This document shows, in pieces, positions 22,524 through 33,231 of a stretch of DNA of 64,000 nucleotides. The stretch covers positions 18,948,501 through 19,012,500 of the forward strand of contig NC_079886.1 in the NCBI RefSeq assembly GCF_029227915.1, written 5' to 3'. A program made the position numbers and the translations under genes. Source of the stretch: Hydractinia symbiolongicarpus. Its lineage: Eukaryota; Cnidaria; Hydrozoa; Anthoathecata; Hydractiniidae. Position 1 is the first letter of the stretch. Every line of letters starts with the position of its first letter. The notes beneath the pieces were generated by a model that saw nothing but the letters and a program-made list of their open reading frames with translations, was not told where the DNA came from and did not search any database.

Positions 22524-25500
22524 ATGTCTGATGAAGAGGAACACAGCTTAGATAGCTTTTTCGCAAAGAAAGATAAAAGTAAAAAGCCCAAGAAAAAAAA
22601 GAAAGTCAAATCTAGTGAAACCACAGAAACTCAGTCTGAAACACAAATCAGAAAATCCCAGGTATAACTTAAAATAAGTTGTGTACCATCACAGCAATGT
22701 GGAAATTTCTTGATAATCCTGAAATTATTTTTCCAGGAAAGTATTTTAACAAAAATTTTAAGGAAAGAGCGATTACTTTTGCTCACACAAAAACTTGTCC
22801 AATTCTGAGAAATATGAAACTAGCTGAGCTATTAATTGCTCCCCCAATTCCAAAAAAAGATTGTCTGACTGAGCAATATCAATTTATCTCTCATGGAGAT
22901 CAATGTTATTGCAGTATAAAATACCAAAATATATATAAAAAGATAAGATAACATAGATAAAAAATACTGTGTTAAAATATGTGTTTATAAACTTATTTAT
23001 TCAGATTGCTCGCCCAGTCTAAATAATTGTAACCTTGGGGGAGCGATTTATTGCTCTGATGTGTTTTTCTTATTGATAGGCTTGAATTTAACTCTTTACT
23101 CTTAATACTGGTAAAGTTTAAATCAATGTGCCTTAACAGGTCAAAAATTGAGAGAAAAGAAATTTATGTGGCTGTAAACATAATAAGTAAATCAAAGTCT
23201 TTAAATGTGAATATCTTAAAAACAAAAAGATCTTTTTAACATCACTTAACTTATTTTGTTTGTTCCCTTTCAGAGTTTTGTTATTAAAATGTGAGCTTCA
23301 GGTTTTCTATAGGCTAGTTTCTTATTAAAAAGGTACAGTATGAAAATTTTCCAATTGTAATTCTAGGTTGATGATTGGGCGGATTTTGAAGAAGAAAAAG
23401 AAAAAGATTACTCCAGCTTAAAGATACAAGACTTACAAATAATGTAAAGAAATCTTTGTATTTCATTTTTCATTTTTTCTTTAGCAAAGAATTATAAGGT
23501 TTATAAGAAAAATGGGGATCAGAAAAAGAATTATAGAACAGATTAGTTGTGAAGATTCAATAAAGGGTGCTAGATTCTGTCTCTAAAGTTAGTTGTTTTG
23601 GGTAGTTTCAAACTGGTTCTACTTTCTATTGTGGACATGCACTTTTACACCTTTAACTTTCCATATCCCAAACAAAACAAATTTCACTATTGTCCTGTGT
23701 TGATAATGTTAGATTGTGTTACAACATAAAAAACTTTCTGAATGCCTTAGTTGCACCACATTTAGTTTGTTTTTTCTTTGTTTATTATTACCATATATGG
23801 ATTTTTTTTGGACCTACCTGGGGCAGGTGAGGTCCTATAAATGACCTGTGTCTGTCCGTCTGTCACCAGCTTTTTAGGATTGGATCATTAGTTTGTCTGT
23901 TTTTTTGCACAAAGATAGAGAACAATAGATCCTCAGATGTGACAAAAAAAAAATCTTATCAGCTCAAAAATGGCGAATTTATGCTCAAATGAGATAACCC
24001 AGTTCAAAAATACGTTTTTTATGAAATATCTTAGGATTGGGTCATCTTTTTTTTCTGATTATTTTGCACAATGATTGATAAAGTCATTTTTCTTAGATAA
24101 ATCTTATGTGCAAAACAGTGAAAGCTGTCCTAAAATATGGTTTTTAGGACATTTCTCTGGATTGGATCATTAGTTTATTTTGATTTTTGTGCAAAGATAA
24201 GAACTATATATTTACCCTAATGTAATGAAGTTATTTGTTTAAAATGTTTTTGCTTGCCCAGAAAATTGTTTTGGGGCAAAATAGTCGAAATGGTTAAAAT
24301 TATGGATTTTAAACTTTTCTTGGGATTGGATTATTAATTATTTTCCTGATGTTTTATTAGGTCATTGGAAGTTTTGCATGTTTTTTTAAAAAAAGGCTGA
24401 TAAAATATAGCAGCAGTTAGCAATAGTTGTGTAAAAGTATGACACGTATATGCTGAAAGTGATAATCATTGTACTCTTACAAGTTTTTTAACATCATCTT
24501 TGAATGCTTACACATTCTTAGGGAGGAGAATGCAAAAGAAGAATTGGAAGAAGTGAATTGTGATGATGATGACGAAGACACAGGTTTTTGGTTAATTTAT
24601 TTTCCTGTCTAGCATGTTGTTCTAGGTCTAAGTTAATTATTTTAGCCAATTTAAAAACCGGAGATTTTGTAATCAAAAACTTATAATTGCACCTATAATC
24701 ATAGTATTTACCTCCTTCAAGTATATTTTGTTAGTATTAGAAAACATTTTTATGGGTATGCATAAAAATGAATAAACTTTTTTCCCTGCATGATTTGGAA
24801 AAAAGGAATTATTTTGCTTTACAATACCAGTTGTTCATTACTTGTTTGTTAGATATGCACAAATTTCAGCTAACAGGATGACACCTGCAATAAATAGGTG
24901 TAATAGAAAAGAGTCAAAAATAGTCAAGTTATCACATACCGTAATGATCTGATTAAGCGCCCAGCATTTTTTAAGCGCCCCCTCAAATAAACGTGCAGGT
25001 AAATTCCTCAAAGTTTTATAAGCTCCCAGCTCTTATTAAGCGCCCCCCCCCCCCCTTAAATAAGCGCCCACCTGATAAAAGGGGCGGGTGCTTATTCGAA
25101 TACTACCTTGAGAAACTAGGCGCTTATTTGAAAATTTTACTTTGTTATATTGAGTATAAAAAAACACATATTTTATGTTTTGAACATCTTTTCAATATTA
25201 CACTAATAGGGAATTTCTATACAATCCTTTCTATGTTTCTATGTCTCAAAACCCTAGAAAGACTAAACTTCATTTTGTTACATCTTTTGTTCAGTTTTAT
25301 TTTTTAGGAAAAAAAACAGATTGAAAATTACCGTTGTCTTTAATTTGTACAAAATTAGGAAAAATTTATAAGCGCCCAGCATTTTTTAAGCTTCCCCCTC
25401 ACAAGCGCCCATGCAAAAAATCAAAAAAATTACAAAGTGCTTATTTGGATCATTACGGTAGTTTTGTCAATTGGCATTGTTAAATCAATTTTTTAAATTA

Positions 25501-28500
25501 AATTTTATTAAATAAAGTTTTTTCTTTCGTTTGCAAACAACACATTTTCATCACATCACATTTTTTAAGAACGAAGTGTAAAACTAATATTGTGGAGCTG
25601 ACACATCTGCCTACCAAGCATTTTTTTATATGAACAACCCATAAAGCTGGTTTCATCATTTTCCACAAGGTATACATTGTCTTGTTTTGTTTAGAGAAAA
25701 AAACTGCTGAACAAACGATATGGAACGTGCAAACAACTGCTCCATCAACACACCATACAGGTAACATGTTGAGTAATAAAAATGAATTTTATTTCAATCA
25801 ACACAACAAGAGTGATTGCGTCTTCTATGTGGAAGTTTAGTTGTTTTGAGCAATGGAGGCAAGAAAATTATAACACTTAGGTGTTGTATTCTTTAGAATA
25901 GGGAAGACACATATTAGCACTATTACGCCATTCTTCAGCCTGCAAGGTACATAATCTTCTGTGGATAATGTAGGCCCAACCAGCATGTGGCAGGTTGTGT
26001 AAGTGTGATACCAAAATGAAAATTTGGTGACGTTTGTATAGAAAGTCAGGTGAAGAGAGGTTTGAGTAACAATATTGAGTGTTAAAAGTAAGAGATATAA
26101 GCTGGCTTGGATACTATGTAGTTTGGTTACAGTGTGGTAGATATTATTGTTGTGAAATAAAAGAAAGAAGAACGTAGGTAACGACATTGCTGCTGTGTTG
26201 TTGTGAACAGGTGTCATACAGATCCTGGAAAATCCAGAAAATTATTTGTTTAAGTCAGGTGAGGCCTTGAATAGCCTGGGATTTTTTTTCATAGTCAGGG
26301 AAAGCTCAGATAATTCTGTTATTTGCTGTTGTGTAAAATTTTGTTCAGAGCACTGTTTCTGATTTTATATTTGTCATAGAGAAAATTATTTATAACAGTC
26401 ATGGAAATCTTTCATCCTTCACATTTTTAAATCTTATTTCTGTTAAAAAATTCAGTTTCTCGCGTTAAAATTTTTGCATAATGGCAATATGTATGTATTT
26501 TGCACTTTGTATAAATTTTCGCGCAATTTTAACTTAATTGTAAATATAAATGCGTTTCTTTATGTAAACTGTACAATTATATTTTCGCGCGTATTAATGT
26601 TCGCGCAAAATGTTTACACATAATTTTAGTATTAAATTTTGTGCAAAAACCAATATTTTTGTGCAAATACGCGAGAACGATCTTTAAAAATAATTCTTAA
26701 AAGTGATCAGGGAAAAGGAATTAAGAAAAAGTAGGGAAATTTTATTTGGACACTTTTGAAATGAACTATATGATATATTCAAGGAATTTCACAGTTCTCT
26801 CAATTTATACCCCATAATGGCGTCTGAGTAACTAAAAGTTTTTTTTGATGCGTACTTATAGTAGTTATTTTGTTTGTTACGAGCAAATAAGATGGTTGTT
26901 TATTTGAAGTTTTTAAAAGAGTATTTAGGTTTTGATCAAAATCAATTATGTTAGCTTATAATTTCATCTTGAAAAATGCAAGTGGGTACAAGTTAAGGCT
27001 TGGGCACAAGCAGTCTTTCTCATGTGCAGTGGAGTCTGTTCCGTTGCATGTCCCTGAAAAAAATTCTTGTGTAATCAAGGCTTATCTTATTAAGAAGGTC
27101 GTGCAGGATCTTAAGAAAGAAGTGGAAGATTATAGAATAAATACATATAGTTTTCTTGTTAGTGCATGCACTTATGTGCTGGTTTCTTTCATGTATGTAC
27201 CTATAGCTTGTCTCAGTGCTAATATGGCTCGTATATAACGGTTGTTTTGATATCTGTACATATTGACCGTCTCAGTATTGGTACACAAATCTTTGTAAAA
27301 TTGCTAGTCGAAAAGGCCTGTTAAAAGTTCCATTTATGCAGGAAAACAATGGAAAAATAGGTTATTTCAGTCATCAATGCGGATACAAAAAAATGTCAAG
27401 ATTTGTTTATCCTTTGCCTGTAACATCTGGAGCTTTAAACGATGAACGTATAAGGATATACAAGGGTTTAATTTTGCTGACAGCTACACGGACCACAATA
27501 TGAAAACGTTTTGTACCTGTTTTTTGTGTAATTTGTATACCCGTTGCCTTCATCGTATAGATCTTGAAACGCTGATCAAGAAAATATATAAGCGGTTAGA
27601 AATATTGGGGTTTAAAGGTTTTTTTTGATGACATCATATTTATCTATTTATCGAATTGGTTTCTGTTTTCTAAGAAATTCAGAAGTTACTGGGGTACCAT
27701 ATATCTTGTTATTAAAAAGTATATTTCTTTAGAACCTGTGGAGCAAATCACCACGCCCAACGTTGTGAGTGGTAAATATGTACCCCCTTCATTAAAACGA
27801 TCCAATATGATGGGGCAACCAGTAAAGAGAAGACCCGGTGTCCCACCGGATATTAAAAGTCAAAGTGCTTTCCCAACTTTGGGCGCAGCAAATGAAGATC
27901 TTGGGTAAATATGTATTTGTGTTAAAAACGCTTTCTGTATAAGCAACATCTGTAACATGAGGCTGAAATCCTTTAAAGCTTATCTCCCACTTGAAAACAA
28001 GTTGATTTCATATGAAAGAACTTGGGAAGTTGTGTAGGAATCTTTTTATTTTTTGAAAAATCTTTATTGGTTTTCAAGATTGTTGAATGAAAAGTTCCAC
28101 TAATTATGCATGACTAATTATGCATAAGTGAGGTTGTATATTTAACGGTTTTACCAAGATATGTTGATGTAAATTATGTTTTCAGCCATTTATATTTGGA
28201 GCACATTAAAATGGATATTAATATATTATATATTAATTCATTACAATTATAATGAATAAAAGCAATTATCTTTCAGCATCAGGAAGATTATGTCATAATT
28301 TTGCATAATTAGTGAATCTTCCAAGTCCAAAATCTTTCACAGTTCTTTCACATGAAACCACTTGTTTTCAAGTGGAAGGTTAGCTTTAAACAACAAACTA
28401 ACTTGTAAGCAACAGCTAGCCTGTCAATAACAACAGGGTTAAGAACAGCAATAGTAAGCGAGACAATCCTTGTTTTCAAAATAAGTTTCATACGGCAAAA

Positions 28501-28868
28501 TTGATTAAAAAAAAAGCGCAGCAGTTAAGTAACAGTTGAAGCTGTAAAAGAGAGAAACTTTATGTAACATTGACCCTTACTTCCATTTGCTGTTGCTTAT
28601 ACAAAAACGTGTATTCCTTTCATCATTTTACAATAAGACCTGCATACAGATTGTACTTGAAACGTGTTAGATTTGGGTCTTACGTTAAACGATTGTGCCA
28701 ATACATTATTCAAAGGCGTTTTTTGTTGTTTTTTTTGTTTGTAGAACTGGTAAAACACCTAGTGATTTTGAAGTTGTGAAACGTGGTGTACGATCAAATG
28801 ATGCACGTTTAGACGATACAAAACCGAATTTGGATCTTGGAAATCGTTACGACGGTCTGCGTAGCTGA
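22524..28868 (+). CDS. CDV3: CDV3 homolog, six exons, 212 aa
   Basis: Exons: 22524-22661, 23367-23443, 24522-24583, 25695-25760, 27733-27904, 28745-28868. All are GT-AG and phases give 213 codons. The protein begins MSDEEEHSLDSFFAKKDK, the conserved CDV3 start (SLDNFFAKRDK in vertebrates). A Lys-rich tract, DDWADFEEEKEKDYSSLK and an acidic region follow. Next come SGKYVPPSLKR, PPDIKSQSAFPTLG and PSDFEVVKRG, then a terminal LDLGNRYDGL. These match the order and motifs of vertebrate CDV3 (W/Y-SGL, YRPP, P-I-FPSL, FEVV, NQYAVL). CDV3 is a conserved intrinsically disordered cytoplasmic protein without an established biochemical role. Introns carry two MITEs and a diverged tandem repeat. Confidence 0.9.
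22770..23000. repeat. Dispersed ~220-bp repeat, copy 2, in CDV3 intron 1
   Basis: Shares TTCTGAGAAATATGAAACTAGCTGAG, a CTCATGGAGATCAATG block, an AT-microsatellite and GTGTTTATAAAC with 17030-17250. Confidence 0.5.
23811..24340. repeat. Diverged tandem-like repeat in CDV3 intron 2
   Basis: TTAGGATTGGATCATTAG followed by TTTGCACAAAGAT recurs four times in variant form, near 23875, 24028, 24157 and 24319, at irregular spacing of about 130-160 bp. It starts after a GGGGCAGGTGAGGTCC segment. Confidence 0.5.
24939..25458. mobile_element. MITE with TA target duplication in CDV3 intron 3
   Basis: The ends are CCGTAATGATC and GATCATTACGG, flanked on both sides by TA. Subterminal AAGCGCCC/AAATAAGCGC motifs repeat several times inside, with a C13-15 run near 25045. 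The 520-bp element has no coding capacity. TIRs plus TA duplication suggest a Tc1/mariner-type non-autonomous element. Confidence 0.75.
27971..28394. mobile_element. MITE-like inverted-repeat element in CDV3 intron 5
   Basis: About 50 bp at the left (CTTTAAAGCTTATCTCCCAC, ACAAGTTGATTTCATATGAAAG) is inversely repeated, with several changes, at the right (CTTTCACATGAAACCACTTG, GTTAGCTTTAAA). The interior is AT-rich and non-coding. The target duplication is unclear. Confidence 0.6.
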
Positions 28869-30112
28869 AACATATATAACGCAACTCGGACATGATTTAG
28901 CTTCAGTGTAAACAAGGAAGGAAGTTTGAAGATGTTCAATCCGGTAGTTGGGGTATGTCAAATGAATGGATAAACATTTCTGAGCGATAAAGAAATGATT
29001 GAATTAGTAAAAAAAAAATCAGTTATATATCTTTTTTATTTAACTAAGTAGCTATGTAATGTTTAATACAATATTTGGGTCATTCTTATTTTTTTTAAAA
29101 AAATAGACTTATTCTAGCGTTCAGATTATCTGGTACAACCTCAGAAGTTTTCGCGAGCCTATTTTTTATAACGCACTATTAATGAGAATTGGAATTCATA
29201 ATGTCAAATTGTTTGTTATGATTTCGTAATGATGAAGAAATTCTGTTAAATCTCTTGATTTCTTTGTTGTTGTTGTCGTTTTTAATTAAATTAGGGATTT
29301 CTTTTTAGTCCTTTTAAATTCACGCGGGATTTTTTATGATTACATGACAACTTATGTGTATGGTTAGTAGCAGCATCCAACACATCCTCATTGCAAAGTA
29401 AAACCATAACATTAGAAATACAATCTCCAAATTATTTGCCGCAATGATGACATATTTCGTTTTCTCATCCGGTTTTCTCTATTCAAGACGTGCGTTAATG
29501 GTTAAATTTAAAGATTAGTAAAAATCTTTTGTTTTTAAGCTGTTCCGCTTACTCGAGCTGGACAATTTGCACATTTTAAAATGAATTTTAACATTTGCTT
29601 ATTTGGATCTCACAACCTCTAATATTTCAAGGCTTTGTCTTTTTGTAAAAGCGACCTCGTCCGTTAAGATATTCCCTTTAAAGAAAGCTACGGATCAAAG
29701 TTCTTAAGAAATTGATTTATTCTTAACGTTGCATAGAGCTGGAAAATCAAATTGCTGATGTTTGAGGGTACCTAATTTCGCGGATCAAAAAATATTACAT
29801 TTCAAGGGTATCGAAATTTGCGGTAAAAATGTTATGAGGTAAAAATGTTATCTAATATTGTTAACCTTTTCTTAACGAAACATTCACAAAAACACAATCT
29901 TAATGACCGCAATTCGATAATTCTTTTACTTGTAAATAAAAATGCTTAACCTTTTTTCTCATTTTAATTTTTGTGATTTTTTCGTGGGTGTTAATATTTT
30001 TCGCAAATGCTATGTTAAAGAAACTTTGCAACAACCTAAGCTTTATATTTGGACGGTCGTCCAAATATACAATGCCTAACAAGTCCTGGGGACGATGTTT
30101 ACTTTGCAAGTA
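28869..30112. other. Downstream flank of CDV3, no gene seen
   Basis: Contains the CDV3 3' end and low-complexity T-rich sequence. TTTCGCGG-type repeat fragments lie near 29770-29830, and a CTGGGGACGATG half-element near 30085. Confidence 0.4.
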
Positions 30113-30751
30113 CAGTTGACTCCCTCTAATTCGAATCTCTATAATTCAAATATTTCTATAATTTGAACGAGTGCTCAGTCACCGTCAGTTTTCCTTAAGA
30201 AACTCTTATACTAAACTTTCTATAATTCGAACAGTTTTTTAGTCCCTTCAGCACGATTCTCTCCTTAATTCGAATTTTAGTGTGTTAACAGGGCTTAGAC
30301 AAATTCGAATGCTTTTCTAAAGTTTTCTAAATTGTCTTTCGAACGTTATTTTTTAAAACGTTGGTCTTTCTACGTTTTTCACTTCTTAATTAAAAATGGC
30401 CAAGAGACAAGATGAAAATGGACATTCTGATAGCAAAGGTCCAACAGCAAAACACTTGGTGATGCAACTCGTATTGTCGAAAGAGATTGTCTCTCCAATG
30501 TAAAGCAATCAAATATTCAACAGTTTTTCAAATACAGTTTCTGTTTTGTGTAAACTACGAAAATAAAGATTGAATGAAACTTGAATTGTGTTTTCTTGAT
30601 ATTGAAATTAACGTAATTTCTCTCTGTAATTCGAATTTTCACTCTCTGAAGCTGCAAGTTCGAATTACAGAAACTTTCTATAATTTGAATCTCTCTATAA
30701 TTCGAACTAAAATTTTTCCCCGTGGGAATTTGAATTAGGGAGAGTAAACTG
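30113..30751. mobile_element. Tigger/pogo-type deletion-derivative element
   Basis: TIRs CAGTTGACTCCCTCTAATTC and (inverse) CAGTTTACTCTCCCTAATTC are flanked by TA, as in pogo/Tigger elements. Repeated CTATAATTCGAA motifs fill the subterminal zones. In the middle an ATG opens MAKRQDENGHSDSKG and, a frame shift later, the sequence SNVKQSNIQQFFKY appears. Tigger transposases commonly end in such a KQSxIxxFFK tail. The element seems to keep only the two ends of the transposase gene. Confidence 0.7.
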
Positions 30752-31403
30752 TACTTAATTTCGCGGGATTTTCTCAATACCCGTGAAATTTCATACGGTT
30801 AGGTAATGCGTTCCTTAGTGTAAAAGCAATGTTTCAATTAAATTGGTTATTAGGTTGTGAGTATGCAAAAAAAAATCAAGAAAATTTTTAACCACAATGT
30901 CTTTACTAGTAATAATCACTGCTCCTAAAGTTTCTCCACGGTCATGTGTTATATTTATACGCGCTTTTTCTAATACACCCAGTTGTCTAAGCCAATTTTG
31001 TTCCCAGTACTGTTACCGACGCTATGCTGCCGTCAGATACACAGAAAGTGCACTGATGCGCAACGCAGCGAGACTTGTGAATTACTCTTTTCTAAAATGC
31101 ACGATTTTCGACACTGAAAGGGTTAAAGAATAAATACATAGTTCAGTCGGTAAAGGAACAGCATCTAAGCATCAGCGAAGCAACTCAAAAATGAAAACAC
31201 CTAACCAAAAACGGAGTAACTTCAAACATTTTAAGAAATTACTTACAAAGAATAGCTTATGCGTGCATTGTATCCAGTACAAAAACAAAATCCATGCAAA
31301 AGAAATTCACAAATTCTACCTTCTTTTTGAAAAGAAACTTTAACTCAAATTTTATTCATCTAACTTTTGTATCCTCTCGGACGTTGAAAAATAGCAAAAA
31401 CCG

Positions 31404-31503
31404 CAACCTCGTCCCCAGGTTTTTTTTTTGCCTTTTTAACATTGAGGCCGTCTAGTAAGCGCTAGCGGCTTTGACATCAGGCAACAAACCCTGGGGATGA
31501 GGA
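31404..31503. mobile_element. CAACCTCGTCCCCAGG MITE, copy a
   Basis: Terminal CAACCTCGTCCCCAGG and inverse CCTGGGGATGAGG enclose about 70 bp of non-coding sequence. Same family as the following copies. Confidence 0.7.
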
Positions 31504-31620
31504 TACAAATACCGGCGAAATAAATTAGTCGAAAAAGATTAGTCGAAAAAAGTGGAGAAAAAAAGTCAGTAAAATATTTTGGCCGGTTTATTTTTGACAG
31601 ATAAAGTAGCAAGACATACC

Positions 31621-31718
31621 CAACCTCGTCCCCAGGGTCTTGTAGCCCCAGAGCCGTTATTACGGACTGGCCGCTATCAACTTCATCAACAAGGTAAAAT
31701 GCTAGGGGAACGAGGTTG
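31621..31718. mobile_element. CAACCTCGTCCCCAGG MITE, copy b
   Basis: CAACCTCGTCCCCAGGGTCTT at the left and AGGGGAACGAGGTTG at the right. About 98 bp, non-coding. Confidence 0.7.
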
Positions 31719-32027
31719 CAACATACCCACTAAATAAAACATACAATTACAAAACTGTTAATGTCAATTCCGCTGTCTTCCATTCCAAGTTTGTTTTACA
31801 CAACACTTTATGTCTTCACGAATACAATGAAAAGTAAGGAAAAAATGATAAATGCACTACCACAAACCCTCACACCGCCTAAAAAAGAAAACATGAAGTT
31901 TGTTATTAATAAAATTTTGCGTTATTTTTTTTTGTCAAAGAAGAGTTTTTATTTCTTATCACATTTTACTGTTTACACCCTTTTTATAAACAATAAAAAA
32001 TCATTGTCAAGGCTTGATGATTCTTAG

Positions 32028-32138
32028 CAACCACGTCCCCAGAGCATCTTGTATCTTTTCTAACATCAGGACGGCGATACGAACATGGTCGTTGTCCCGG
32101 TTTTAAAAAAGAGACAAAAGACGCTGGGAACGAGGTTG
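32028..32138. mobile_element. CAACCTCGTCCCCAGG MITE, copy c
   Basis: CAACCACGTCCCCAGAGC at the left and GCTGGGAACGAGGTTG at the right. The interior shows GACGGCGATACG. Non-coding. Confidence 0.65.
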
Positions 32139-32430
32139 GTTTCTTAGGTGTCTCGTTTTCTCTGTTTTAGCTGTTGCTTACTTGCTGCTTGTTGGCTATT
32201 TACTTCGAAAGAACATATTCACGTGATTCACGAGATTGCTCAGTTAGAAGCTGGTCCGTCAACCCAAATCAAACAAGAAAAGTCTCAGAAACTAGCCCCT
32301 AGGCATAATTTATCAGAGAGCTAAAAAGAATGGCTGGATACAAGTCAAGTTTACCGCAAAAACTAATCTACGTGAAAATTCTCCATAAATAATTTTTTTT
32401 TCTCGTTCTCAAAGAAGTGGCGTACAAATT

Positions 32431-32498
32431 CAACCTCGTCCCTATTTATAATGTTACGTCCTGATATAAACACCTAAAAATTCCTAGGGAAGAGGTTG
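32431..32498. mobile_element. CAACCTCGTCCCCAGG MITE, short copy d
   Basis: CAACCTCGTCCCTA at the left and TAGGGAAGAGGTTG at the right. 68 bp. Confidence 0.6.
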
Positions 32499-33119
32499 TT
32501 ACAGACTCAGTATTTGGCGTACAATTTTTAAACAGAGTGTCACATTTTAGAAACGGTACAGATAACCCACCACTTCACTTGTTATTTGTACATGCACCGA
32601 CTCAAAATTTAAAACTGTTTGCAGTGGACATATCACCTTAAGGTTGGCTATTTGGCTACCATGCTCTTCAAAAATTATTGGAATAAAAGCTTAATTTCAA
32701 TGACCATACTCACAATAATGATTTGCGGTGTTCACATACTTTTGCTGACGTCAGCATGGTCTATATTCTCGATTTCCTAGATCTTCGCGGGCCGTCGCGT
32801 TTATTTCTCCATTATGCAAACATAGCATAAACTACGACTACCGCGTTTTTAACGTTCCGTACCCGACCTATACATCAATAGAACTTTTGCAGCACTTCAG
32901 TCACGAAGCATTCGTCAGGCGATATCGTTATTAAAAAATGAACAGAATTGTAGATTCAGATATTGGAACGATGTAATATCGGTATAGCAGCTTTTCCTTC
33001 ATTTTGTGATACAATCCGCATTTATATAGACGAACGTCCCCTTTGCGCATACAAAAACTTCTGCAGTTTATTGATTGTGCAGTATTGCTTAGTTAGAGGT
33101 GTGCAGTGACTTTACAACA

Positions 33120-33211
33120 CAACCTCGGCCCCAAAAAATTTTACCGTGTCAATAATTTCGTTAGTAAAATGCACCGTGGGGGAGAATTTGATAATCCTGG
33201 GACCGAGGTTG
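33120..33211. mobile_element. CAACCTCGTCCCCAGG MITE, copy e, next to MCO1 3' end
   Basis: CAACCTCGGCCCC at the left and CTGGGACCGAGGTTG at the right. It ends 21 bp before the MCO1 stop codon at 33232. Confidence 0.65.
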
Positions 33212-33231
33212 ATTATAATCAAAAGCAAGTT

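Noticed and set aside
26948-27238. 96-codon plus-strand open frame inside CDV3 intron 4
   Set aside because: Not in phase with CDV3 exons and no domain signs; treated as fortuitous.
32155-32230. Plus-strand TTTTAG followed by a hydrophobic AVAYLLLVGYLL frame, considered as the missing MCO1 membrane-tail exon
   Set aside because: It is on the opposite strand to MCO1, so cannot belong to that transcript.
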